From an uncultured Eubacteriales bacterium (lineage in GTDB: Bacteria; Bacillota; Clostridia; Christensenellales; Aristaeellaceae), in assembly GCA_902793605.1 (NCBI GenBank), contig CADBEB010000007.1, positions 29,906-93,905 on the forward strand: a DNA stretch of 64,000 nucleotides, written 5' to 3'. The translations under genes were made by a program, and so were the position numbers. Under the pieces are notes generated by a model. That model was not told the origin of the DNA. It saw only the letters and a program-made list of their open reading frames with translations, and did no database searches. Of this stretch, positions 8,685 to 15,040 are shown piece after piece (the first letter of the stretch is position 1; the number at the start of each line of letters is the position of its first letter).

Positions 8685-8713
8685 ATTTTATACCCCCGAG
8701 GGGTATCTGTCAA
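8685..8713 (-). promoter_or_regulatory. Promoter of the csoR-copA operon
   Basis: On the minus strand a consensus TTGACA (8708-8713) is followed after 17 bp by TAAAAT (8685-8690). The second CsoR-type palindrome fills the spacer, so repressor binding would occlude RNA polymerase. Confidence 0.88.
8691..8705. promoter_or_regulatory. CsoR-type operator within the promoter spacer
   Basis: TACCCCCGAGGGGTA is a second CsoR-type palindrome, centred 30 bp (about three helical turns) from the first and lying between the -35 and -10 boxes. Confidence 0.88.
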
Positions 8714-8718
8714 GTCAA

Positions 8719-8754
8719 AATAGAAAACCCCGCAGCATTGATTCTGCGGGGTTT
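8719..8754 (-). terminator. Terminator of the tRNA operon
   Basis: An 11-bp stem (8725-8735 with 8744-8754) is followed on the minus strand by a T-rich tract. It lies just after tRNA-Cys and just upstream of the csoR promoter, insulating the two units. Confidence 0.85.
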
Positions 8755-8762
8755 CGTATGCG

Positions 8763-8834
8763 AGGTGCCATCCGGATTCGAACCGGAGAATAAAGGTTTT
8801 GCAGACCTTCGCCTTACCGCTTGGCTATGGCACC
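8763..8834 (-). tRNA. tRNA-Cys (GCA anticodon)
   Basis: The minus strand folds as a cloverleaf with 7-bp acceptor stem GGTGCCA/TGGCACC, anticodon loop CTGCAAA and a GGTTCGAATCC T-arm. The 3' CCA is not encoded. It is the last gene of a five-tRNA operon. Confidence 0.95.
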
Positions 8835-8842
8835 AATAAAAA

Positions 8843-8918
8843 TGGAGCGGTAGACGGGACTCGGACCCGCGACATCCACCTTGGCAAGGTGGCACTCTAC
8901 CAACTGAGCTACTACCGC
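8843..8918 (-). tRNA. tRNA-Gly (GCC anticodon)
   Basis: Cloverleaf with acceptor GCGGTAG, anticodon loop TTGCCAA and a GGGTCCGAGTCCC T-arm. The 3' CCA is encoded. Confidence 0.96.
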
Positions 8919-8925
8919 ATGAATG

Positions 8926-8998
8926 TGCCTTGGGGCGGAATCGAACCACCGACACTGTGATTTTCAGTCACATGCTCTACCAACTGAGCTACCAAGGC
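8926..8998 (-). tRNA. tRNA-Phe (GAA anticodon)
   Basis: Cloverleaf with acceptor GCCTTGG/CCAAGGC, anticodon loop CTGAAAA and a GGTTCGATTCC T-arm. The 3' CCA is not encoded. Confidence 0.96.
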
Positions 8999-9004
8999 AG
9001 AATA

Positions 9005-9081
9005 TGGCGACCCGGAAGGGGCTCGAACCCTCGACCTCCAGCGTGACAGGCTGGCGCTCTAACCAACTGAGCTACCGGGCC
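9005..9081 (-). tRNA. tRNA-Asp (GTC anticodon)
   Basis: Cloverleaf with acceptor GGCCCGG/CCGGGTC (one G-U pair), anticodon loop CTGTCAC and discriminator G as expected for tRNA-Asp. The 3' CCA is encoded. Confidence 0.96.
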
Positions 9082-9089
9082 GGATGATT

Positions 9090-9165
9090 TGGTGGGAACA
9101 ACAGGGCTCGAACCTGTGACCCTTTGCTTGTAAGGCAAATGCTCTCCCAGCTGAGCTATGCTCCC
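9090..9165 (-). tRNA. tRNA-Val (TAC anticodon)
   Basis: Cloverleaf with acceptor GGGAGCA/TGTTCCC, anticodon loop CTTACAA, discriminator A and an encoded CCA. It is the first gene of the cluster Val-Asp-Phe-Gly-Cys. Confidence 0.96.
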
Positions 9166-9214
9166 CCACTGTTTCCGTTGCGACCGTACCCGGCTTCTCG
9201 CAAGCGGCTTTGTT

Positions 9215-9243
9215 ATATTATCTTATTCGAAATTGTTTGTCAA
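9215..9243 (-). promoter_or_regulatory. Promoter of the tRNA operon
   Basis: TTGACA (9238-9243, minus strand) and TAATAT (9215-9220) are spaced by 17 bp, about 50 bp ahead of tRNA-Val. Confidence 0.75.
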
Positions 9244-9304
9244 GCGGTTTTTTCTGTTATGAAATTGTCACAATTTTGAAATTGTATACCACAACATATT
9301 GTGC

Positions 9305-9463
9305 TATAGTTCTTGAGGTGGGTCTTTAAGACGGCACGGGATGCCGACAAGATGCGACCGATGACCGCCAGGTCATGCGCTATGCGATCGTAGCTTGCCA
9401 GTTTCATGCCGGCAAGCTTTTCCTTTTCTTAAAGCCCTCCAGAAAATAGAAGGAGGATGTCCC
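9305..9463 (+). promoter_or_regulatory. Structured leader (candidate attenuator or riboswitch) of the uracil permease gene
   Basis: A possible promoter (TTGTAT, 17 bp, TATAGT at 9305-9310) precedes a leader of about 145 nt. The leader contains a 6-bp hairpin (9361-9366 with 9371-9376), a hairpin at 9379-9394, and an intrinsic terminator that shares 9392-9394 with the latter. A short CCTCC/GGAGG pairing (9436-9440 with 9452-9456) could cover the ribosome site. I do not find the PyrR-binding consensus, and I cannot match the leader to a known riboswitch class by eye. Confidence 0.5.
9392..9430 (+). terminator. Intrinsic terminator in the uracil permease leader
   Basis: An 8-bp stem AGCTTGCC/GGCAAGCT (9392-9399 with 9411-9418) is followed by TTTTCCTTTTCTT. 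It lies upstream of the start codon and downstream of the probable promoter, as expected for transcription attenuation. Confidence 0.75.
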
Positions 9464-10798
9464 ATGAATCTTGTTTACAAGGTCAACGACAAACCCAAAT
9501 TCGGCCAGCTGATCGTTTTCGCTCTGCAGCAGCTGCTGGCCATTCTGGCCGCGACCATCGCGGTGCCCAGTATCGTCGGAAACGGCATGAGCCAGAGCGC
9601 GGCCCTCTTCGGCGCCGGCGTCGGCACGATCGTTTACCTGCTTTTCACGAAGTTCCGGAGCCCCGTTTTCCTCGGATCCAGCTTCGCTTTCCTCGGTTCC
9701 ATGTTCGCAGCTTTTGGCGGTGCCGCCTCGGTCTCCGTCGGCTATGCCGGACTGATCATCGGTGCCATCTTCGCCGGCCTGGTTTACGTTATCATCGCGA
9801 TCGTCGTAAAGATCGCGGGTGTCAGGTGGATCACCAAACTGATGCCCCCGGTCGTCATTGGACCGACCGTCGCCATCATCGGCCTGTCGCTGGCTGGAAA
9901 CGCCATCGGCAACTCCTTCGGTTTTGGCAGCCCTCAGGCTTCCTATACCATGAGCGGCGCCCTGTGGGTCAACCTGATCTGCGCGCTGGTCACTCTGTTC
10001 ACTGTCATCTTCTTCTCCGTGAAGGGTAAAAAGATGCTCAAGCTGATTCCTTTCATCCTGGGTATCATCGCTGGCTACATCGTCGCCCTGATCTTCACCC
10101 TGATCGGCAAAAACGTCGGAAACGACAGCCTGAAGATCCTCGACTTCAGCGCCTTCAGCGCCATGAAGTGGGTGCCTGAATTCACTTTCATTGAGGCCTT
10201 CAAGGGGCTGAACGCCATCGACGCGAAATACATTGCCACAATTGCTGTCGCCTATGTACCGGTTGCCTTCGTGGTATTCGCCGAGCACATTGCGGACCAC
10301 AAGAACCTGAGCACGATCATCGACCACGACCTGCTCGAAGATCCGGGCCTCCATCGCACCCTGCTGGGCGACGGTGTCGGCTCCATGATCGGCGCTTTCT
10401 TCGGCGGCTGCCCCAACACGACCTACGGTGAGTCCGTCGGCTGCGTGGCTATCACCGGCAATGCCTCCGTCGTCACCATCCTGGCCACCGCGATCCTGGC
10501 CATCGCCGCCAGCTTCTGCGGCCCGTTCGTAACCTTCCTGAGCACGATCCCGACCTGCGTCATGGGCGGTGTGTGCATCACCCTGTACGGCTTTATCGCC
10601 GTCTCCGGTCTGAAAATGCTGCAGCCGGTTGACCTGAACGATAACCGGAACCTCTTCACCGCTTCCGTGATTCTGATCGCGGGCATCGGCGGCATGACCA
10701 TGAACATCGGCTCCGTGACCCTGACCGAGATCGCCTGTGCGCTGATCCTGGGCGTCATCGTGAACCTGCTGTTCAACCGTCCCTCCAAAAAAGCCTGA
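9464..10798 (+). CDS. Uracil permease (NCS2 nucleobase:cation symporter)
   Basis: This 444-residue polytopic membrane protein belongs to the nucleobase/ascorbate transporter family. Two motifs resemble the uracil-binding segments of E. coli UraA: FAEHIADHKNLS, with the substrate-binding Glu, and NTTYGESVG, as opposed to the sequences found in xanthine permeases. The start at MNLVYKVNDKPKFGQ has AAGGAGG upstream, whereas a longer frame would run through the leader terminator. It would import uracil with protons for pyrimidine salvage. pyrR follows 62 bases later on the same strand. Confidence 0.92.
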   Translation: MNLVYKVNDKPKFGQLIVFALQQLLAILAATIAVPSIVGNGMSQSAALFGAGVGTIVYLLFTKFRSPVFLGSSFAFLGSMFAAFGGAASVSVGYAGLIIGAIFAGLVYVIIAIVVKIAGVRWITKLMPPVVIGPTVAIIGLSLAGNAIGNSFGFGSPQASYTMSGALWVNLICALVTLFTVIFFSVKGKKMLKLIPFILGIIAGYIVALIFTLIGKNVGNDSLKILDFSAFSAMKWVPEFTFIEAFKGLNAIDAKYIATIAVAYVPVAFVVFAEHIADHKNLSTIIDHDLLEDPGLHRTLLGDGVGSMIGAFFGGCPNTTYGESVGCVAITGNASVVTILATAILAIAASFCGPFVTFLSTIPTCVMGGVCITLYGFIAVSGLKMLQPVDLNDNRNLFTASVILIAGIGGMTMNIGSVTLTEIACALILGVIVNLLFNRPSKKA

Positions 10799-10860
10799 AA
10801 GCCGACAGAAAAATGAAAGGCTGCGGCGGAGCGTGAAAACACTCCGCCTTCCTTACAACA

Positions 10861-11397
10861 ATGCAACTGAAATCAATCATCATGGATGAGGCAGCGGTCC
10901 GCCGCAGCATGACCCGGATCACCCATGAGATCATCGAAAAGAACAACGGAACCGCTGATCTGGTCCTGCTCGGCATCCACCGCCGCGGCATCCCGCTGGC
11001 CGCCATGCTGCGGGACAACATGTTCCGGTTTGAGGGAAAAGAAGTTCCGATCGGCTGTATCGATATCTCCCTTTATCGTGACGACCTGACAGAACTGAGT
11101 CCCCTGCCGGAGACCGGCAGGACGGAAATCCCCTGCGACCTGACCGGAAAGACTGTGATCCTGGTGGATGACGTCATCTACACCGGGCGGACAGTCCGCG
11201 CAGCGATCGAAGCGGTGTTCCATTCCGGCCGCCCGAAGGCGATTCAGCTAGCCGTACTGATCGACCGCGGCCATCGGGAACTCCCAGTTCGTCCGGATTA
11301 TGTCGGAAAGAACATTCCGACCAGCCACAGCGAAATGGTATCCGTCATGGTCGACGAATACGACGGAAAGACCGGCGTGGCGCTTTACCAGCTGTAA
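10861..11397 (+). CDS. pyrR: PyrR, pyrimidine regulator / uracil phosphoribosyltransferase
   Basis: This 178-residue protein starts MQLKSIIMDEAAVRRSMTRI, which aligns with PyrR throughout. It has the PRPP-binding motif VILVDDVIYTGRTVRAA and the C-terminal segment around VGKNIPTSHSEMVSV. PyrR binds nascent pyr leader RNA in response to UMP/UTP and also converts uracil plus PRPP to UMP. Placement after uracil permease fits pyrimidine salvage. The ATG lacks an evident Shine-Dalgarno, and a hairpin (about 10828-10849) lies just upstream, so translation may depend on coupling or be regulated. Confidence 0.95.
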   Translation: MQLKSIIMDEAAVRRSMTRITHEIIEKNNGTADLVLLGIHRRGIPLAAMLRDNMFRFEGKEVPIGCIDISLYRDDLTELSPLPETGRTEIPCDLTGKTVILVDDVIYTGRTVRAAIEAVFHSGRPKAIQLAVLIDRGHRELPVRPDYVGKNIPTSHSEMVSVMVDEYDGKTGVALYQL

Positions 11398-11420
11398 GAC
11401 AGTTTCTGTATTTTTTCTGC

Positions 11421-11449
11421 TTTACAAACAGTGCTTTATTTGATAAAAT
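11421..11449 (+). promoter_or_regulatory. Promoter of rpsO
   Basis: TTTACA (11421-11426) and TAAAAT (11444-11449) are spaced by 17 bp, predicting a leader of about 120 nt before rpsO. Confidence 0.8.
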
Positions 11450-11455
11450 ACTCTG

Positions 11456-11574
11456 CGGTTCGCGAATGAACCGTTTGCTCAGATGGCCGACTCTCCGACG
11501 GTCTTCCGGGTTAACGGCGATTGGCGGCCTGAATCTTCCGGAACCAACCGGATATCAAAACAGGAGGTAGCCCC
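11456..11574 (+). promoter_or_regulatory. rpsO leader, possible S15 autoregulatory RNA
   Basis: The leader holds a 6-bp hairpin CGGTTC/GAACCG, a longer pairing that brings GGCCG together with CGGCC, and CCGG/CCGG just before the Shine-Dalgarno AGGAGGT. S15 often binds its own structured leader to repress translation. The structure is seen here; binding is inference. Confidence 0.35.
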
Positions 11575-11829
11575 ATGAACAAGTCCGAGATCATTGCCGA
11601 GTATGCGCAGCATGAAGGCGATACCGGTTCCCCCGAGGTGCAGATCGCTCTGCTCACTGCGCGGATCAACCATCTTAACGAGCACCTGAAGCTCAACAAG
11701 AACGACCACCACTCCAACCGCGGTCTTCTGCTGATGGTCGGCCGCCGCCGCAACATGCTGGAGTACCTGAAGAAGACTGATATCGAGCGCTATCGTTCTC
11801 TGATCGCCAGGCTGAACCTGCGCAAGTAA
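11575..11829 (+). CDS. rpsO: Ribosomal protein uS15
   Basis: The 84-residue sequence contains the S15 hallmarks [22 protein letters not shown] and the basic [12 protein letters not shown] segment that contacts 16S rRNA. It is slightly shorter than the usual 88-89 residues. S15 is an early-binding protein of the 30S platform. The start has AGGAGGT upstream, and a strong terminator follows. pnp lies next, the classic rpsO-pnp order. Confidence 0.98.
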   Translation: MNKSEIIAEYAQHEGDTGSPEVQIALLTARINHLNEHLKLNKNDHHSNRGLLLMVGRRRNMLEYLKKTDIERYRSLIARLNLRK

Positions 11830-11863
11830 GTTTCTTCTTCCCGGTATCACCAAGTCGCTTTTT

Positions 11864-11900
11864 AAAGCCGCCGGATAGATCAGATCTCCGGCGGCTTTTT
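11864..11900 (+). terminator. Intrinsic terminator after rpsO
   Basis: A 12-bp stem (11864-11875 with 11887-11898) is followed by a T-run. The A/T symmetry could allow read-through regulation into pnp. Confidence 0.85.
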
Positions 11901-12017
11901 AAAGGGTTTTCCCGGAACGCGGAGTATCGTATGTTATCCCTTGAAAATCCCCGGCGGGGTTTTCATATGATAGCATACGGCGCTCCGGAAACAGTATTTA
12001 TAAAAGGAGTGAAACGT

Positions 12018-14177
12018 ATGGAATCCAAGTCCTACACAATGGATTTTGCCGGCCGCCCGCTGACGCTGGAGTTCGGCAGGTATTGTGAACAAGCCAACGG
12101 CTCGGTCTGGGTGCACCTGGGCGACACCGTCGTGATGGTAAACGCCACAATGGCTCCCACCCCCCGGGACGGCGTTGACTTCTTCCCGCTCGCAGTGGAC
12201 GTGGAAGAAAAGCAGTATTCCGTTGGCAAGATCCCCGGCGGTTTCATCAAGCGGGAGGGGCGCCCCTCGGAGAAGGCTACCCTGACCTGCCGTCTGATCG
12301 ACCGTCCCCTGCGGCCCTTGTTTGAAAAGGGCATGCGCAATGACGTCCAGGTTGTCGTGACGGTCCTGAGCGTCGAACAGGACGTTCCCCCGGAAATCCC
12401 GGCCATGATCGGCTCTTCCATCGCCCTGGCCGTGAGCGATATCCCGTGGAACGGCCCCACCGGTGCCGTACTGGTCGGCCGCGTGGACGGCAAGTTTGTG
12501 ATCTGCCCCGATGAGGAACAACGCGCGAAGAGCGACCTGAGCCTCTACGTTGCCGGTACCGAGGAAGCCATCATGATGGTCGAAGCCGGCGCGAAGGAGC
12601 TTTCCGAAGATACCATGCTGGACGCGATCCTCTTTGGTCATGAAGCGATCAAAAAGCTCGTTGCTTTCCAGAAGCAGATCGTTGCCGAGATCGGCAAGGA
12701 AAAGAAAGTTGTTCCGCTGATCACCACCGGTGAAGATATCAAAGCTGCCGTCCGGGAGTTCGCTTACGACAAGTGCGTATGGACCTTCGAAACCTTCGAC
12801 CGGAAGGAACGGCAGGAGCGTGAGGCGCAGACCAAGGAAGAAACCCTGGCTGCCCTGAGCGAGAAGTTCCCCGAGCGGGAAAGCGAGATCGCTGACGCGC
12901 TGTACTACCTGAACAAGGAAGTCATGCGCGCAAAGATCCTGAACGAAGGCATCCGTCCCGACGGCCGCAAGGTCAACGAGATCCGCCCCATCTGGTGCGA
13001 CGTCGGTGTGCTCCCGCGCACCCACGGCAGCGCCATCTTTACCCGCGGACAGACCCAGGCCCTGACCGTGACCACCCTCGGAACCGTCAGCGAAGGACAG
13101 ACGCTGGACGGCCTCAGCAATGAGGACTTCAAGCGCTACATCCATCACTACAACATGCCGCCGTATGCAACCGGTGAAGCCGGCCGCATGAAGAGCCCCG
13201 GCCGCCGCGAGATCGGACATGGTGCCCTGGCGGAACGTGCCCTGCTCCCCGTGATCCCGGATGAGGAAGAATTCCCCTATGCGCTTCGCCTGGTGAGTGA
13301 GATCCTTTCTTCCAACGGTTCTTCCTCCATGGCTTCCGTTTGCGGCTCAACGCTGAGCCTGATGGACGCCGGCGTTCCGATCCATGCTCCCGTTGCGGGC
13401 GTCGCGATGGGTCTGATTACGGACAAGGAAAGCGGCAAAATGGCCGTGTTGACCGACATCCAGGGTCTGGAAGACTTCCTGGGCGACATGGACTTCAAGG
13501 TTGCCGGTTCCATGAACGGTATCACCGCTCTGCAGATGGATATCAAGATCGCCGGCATCAACCGCGCCATCCTGCAGCAGGCGCTGCGCCAGGCGCTGGA
13601 AGGCCGCCTCTACATCCTGAAGATCATGCTGGATACGCTGGGACAGCCGCGTGAGGAACTGAGCCCCTACGCTCCCAAGATCATCCGGTTCACGATCAAT
13701 CCCGAGAAGATCCGCGAAGTCATCGGACCCGGCGGAAAGATGATCAACAAGATTATCGCCGAGACCGGCGTCAAGATCGACATCGAGGACGACGGCAGCG
13801 TCTTCATCTCCACACCCGACCAGGAAGCTGCGGAGAAAGCCCGCCACATCATCGAAGGCATCGCCAAGGACATCGAAGTCGGCGATATCTTCACTGGCAA
13901 AGTCGTCCGGATCATGAACTTCGGCGCCTTTGTGGAACTCGCGCCCGGCAAGGACGGTATGATCCACATTTCAAAGCTGGACAACAAGCGGGTTGAAAAA
14001 GTCGAAGATGTGGTCAACATCGGCGACGAGCTCGAAGTCAAGGTCAACGAAATCGACGCACAGGGACGGATCAACCTGATCCGCAACGACATCGTGTACT
14101 CCGCTCCGGAGTTTACCCGTCGCGAAGGTGGCAACCGCCGTCCTCCCCGCCGCAGTGAAAACAGCAATCACGACTGA
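12018..14177 (+). CDS. pnp: Polyribonucleotide nucleotidyltransferase (PNPase)
   Basis: This 719-residue enzyme degrades RNA 3' to 5' with phosphate, releasing nucleoside diphosphates. Domain order is complete: first RNase PH-like domain, helical linker, second RNase PH domain with the catalytic [11 protein letters not shown] segment, a KH domain with GXXG loop ([12 protein letters not shown]) and a C-terminal S1 domain ([15 protein letters not shown]). The start [15 protein letters not shown] has AAAGGAG upstream; the frame is open for 29 more codons but lacks such a site. A hairpin in the leader (11943-11952 with 11956-11964) might serve autoregulation, as known for pnp in other bacteria. 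A terminator follows at once. Confidence 0.98.
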   Translation: MESKSYTMDFAGRPLTLEFGRYCEQANGSVWVHLGDTVVMVNATMAPTPRDGVDFFPLAVDVEEKQYSVGKIPGGFIKREGRPSEKATLTCRLIDRPLRPLFEKGMRNDVQVVVTVLSVEQDVPPEIPAMIGSSIALAVSDIPWNGPTGAVLVGRVDGKFVICPDEEQRAKSDLSLYVAGTEEAIMMVEAGAKELSEDTMLDAILFGHEAIKKLVAFQKQIVAEIGKEKKVVPLITTGEDIKAAVREFAYDKCVWTFETFDRKERQEREAQTKEETLAALSEKFPERESEIADALYYLNKEVMRAKILNEGIRPDGRKVNEIRPIWCDVGVLPRTHGSAIFTRGQTQALTVTTLGTVSEGQTLDGLSNEDFKRYIHHYNMPPYATGEAGRMKSPGRREIGHGALAERALLPVIPDEEEFPYALRLVSEILSSNGSSSMASVCGSTLSLMDAGVPIHAPVAGVAMGLITDKESGKMAVLTDIQGLEDFLGDMDFKVAGSMNGITALQMDIKIAGINRAILQQALRQALEGRLYILKIMLDTLGQPREELSPYAPKIIRFTINPEKIREVIGPGGKMINKIIAETGVKIDIEDDGSVFISTPDQEAAEKARHIIEGIAKDIEVGDIFTGKVVRIMNFGAFVELAPGKDGMIHISKLDNKRVEKVEDVVNIGDELEVKVNEIDAQGRINLIRNDIVYSAPEFTRREGGNRRPPRRSENSNHD

Positions 14178-14188
14178 TCGGTCTTTTT

Positions 14189-14228
14189 GCCTCCGGAACG
14201 GTGTTCCCTTTCCGGAGGCATTCTTTTT
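14189..14228 (+). terminator. Intrinsic terminator after pnp
   Basis: A perfect 10-bp stem GCCTCCGGAA/TTCCGGAGGC is followed by TTCTTTTT. Confidence 0.9.
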
Positions 14229-14240
14229 GAGAGGTGCAGT

Positions 14241-14663
14241 GTGAACGAGCGCATTGTCTGTCTCGATATCGGCGATGTCCGGATTGGCGTAGCCGTATCC
14301 GATCCGAGCGGTACCATCGCTTCACCGGTGGAAGTGATCCGCAGGGTCGGTTGGGGGCCCGACGTACAGAAGATCAAAGCGATTTGCAATCGTTACGGCA
14401 CGAACCGGATCCTGTCGGGGCTTCCGCTCAACATGGACGGGACAGAAGGATTCCAGGCTCAGAAGGTCCGGGATTTCTGCCGTCAGCTTGAGGCCGCAGG
14501 ACTCAGTATCATCTTCCAGGACGAACGGCTGTCCACCGTCGCCGCAGAAGATGCGCTGATCGAAGGCGGAATGAGCAGGAGCGACAGGAAACAGTATGTG
14601 GATAAGGTCGCCGCTGCCGTCATTTTACAGCAGTGGCTTGATAACAAACAACAGGAGGGATAA
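14241..14663 (+). CDS. ruvX: Putative Holliday junction resolvase / pre-16S rRNA nuclease YqgF
   Basis: This 140-residue RNase H-fold nuclease shows CLDIGDVRIGVAVSD at the N-terminus, the ERLSTVAAEDALIEGG segment and the C-terminal DKVAAAVILQQWLD, the standard YqgF/RuvX pattern including its acidic residues. Homologues process the 16S rRNA 5' end or act on recombination junctions. The start is a GTG with GAGAGG upstream; the frame extends further but crosses the pnp terminator. The DUF1292 gene follows three bases later, an order also seen in Bacillus. Confidence 0.93.
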   Translation: MNERIVCLDIGDVRIGVAVSDPSGTIASPVEVIRRVGWGPDVQKIKAICNRYGTNRILSGLPLNMDGTEGFQAQKVRDFCRQLEAAGLSIIFQDERLSTVAAEDALIEGGMSRSDRKQYVDKVAAAVILQQWLDNKQQEG

Positions 14664-14666
14664 ACC

Positions 14667-14984
14667 ATGGCGGATGAACTGAACAGAAACAACGAAGTGA
14701 ATGAACCTGAAGAGGATGTCAACGCGCTGGAGGAAGGCGATATCATCGAGATGATCGGTGACGACGGCGAAACCGTTCGCTTCATCTTTGTGGATGCCCT
14801 CGAATACGACGGAGATGTCTACCTGGCACTGGCTGAACCGGAGGAAGAGGATGCAGTCTTCTTCCTGAAGATCGGGCAGGACAAAGATGGAAGCGATGTC
14901 TACACCGCTCCTGACGAAGCCCTTGAAGACACCCTGTTTGAGCAATTCACCAAACAGCGTGAACAGAACAACGCTGACGAATAA
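14667..14984 (+). CDS. DUF1292 protein (YrzB family)
   Basis: This 105-residue, very acidic protein has the DUF1292 core: EEGDIIEMIGDDGETVRF, then VYLALAEPEEEDAVFFLKI. The family is widespread in Bacillota and usually sits beside ruvX, as here, but its function is not established. The ATG has GGAGGG upstream and lies only three bases after the ruvX stop, so the two are translationally linked. A terminator follows 15 bases after the stop. Confidence 0.9.
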   Translation: MADELNRNNEVNEPEEDVNALEEGDIIEMIGDDGETVRFIFVDALEYDGDVYLALAEPEEEDAVFFLKIGQDKDGSDVYTAPDEALEDTLFEQFTKQREQNNADE

Positions 14985-14999
14985 TTGTCCCGATGAAAA

Positions 15000-15040
15000 G
15001 ATCCGGAGCCCGCTTTGGGTCCCGGATCTTGTTTTATCTT
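15000..15040. terminator. Bidirectional intrinsic terminator
   Basis: A stem GATCCGG/CCGGATC (15000-15006 with 15022-15028) with partial inner pairing is followed by TTGTTTTATCTT on the plus strand and preceded by an A-run, so it can end both the DUF1292 operon and the converging GGDEF gene. Confidence 0.75.

Noticed and set aside
8642..8713. N-terminal extension of CsoR containing the repeated sequence DTPRGY
   Set aside because: The repeat is the translation of the two operator palindromes. The promoter -10 lies inside it, and a good ribosome site supports the downstream ATG.
9305..9463. PyrR-binding attenuator or purine riboswitch as the identity of the uracil permease leader
   Set aside because: I could not find the PyrR loop consensus or the conserved purine-riboswitch loops by eye, so I left the leader unassigned rather than naming a class.
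9404..10354. A 316-codon minus-strand frame opposite the uracil permease gene
   Set aside because: The product is an extreme Asp/Glu/Gln-rich sequence that mirrors the hydrophobic permease codons. It has no promoter or Shine-Dalgarno.
11934..13220. A 428-codon minus-strand frame opposite pnp
   Set aside because: It is the complement of a GC-rich real gene. The product is Asp/Gly/His-rich without recognisable motifs and has no ribosome site.
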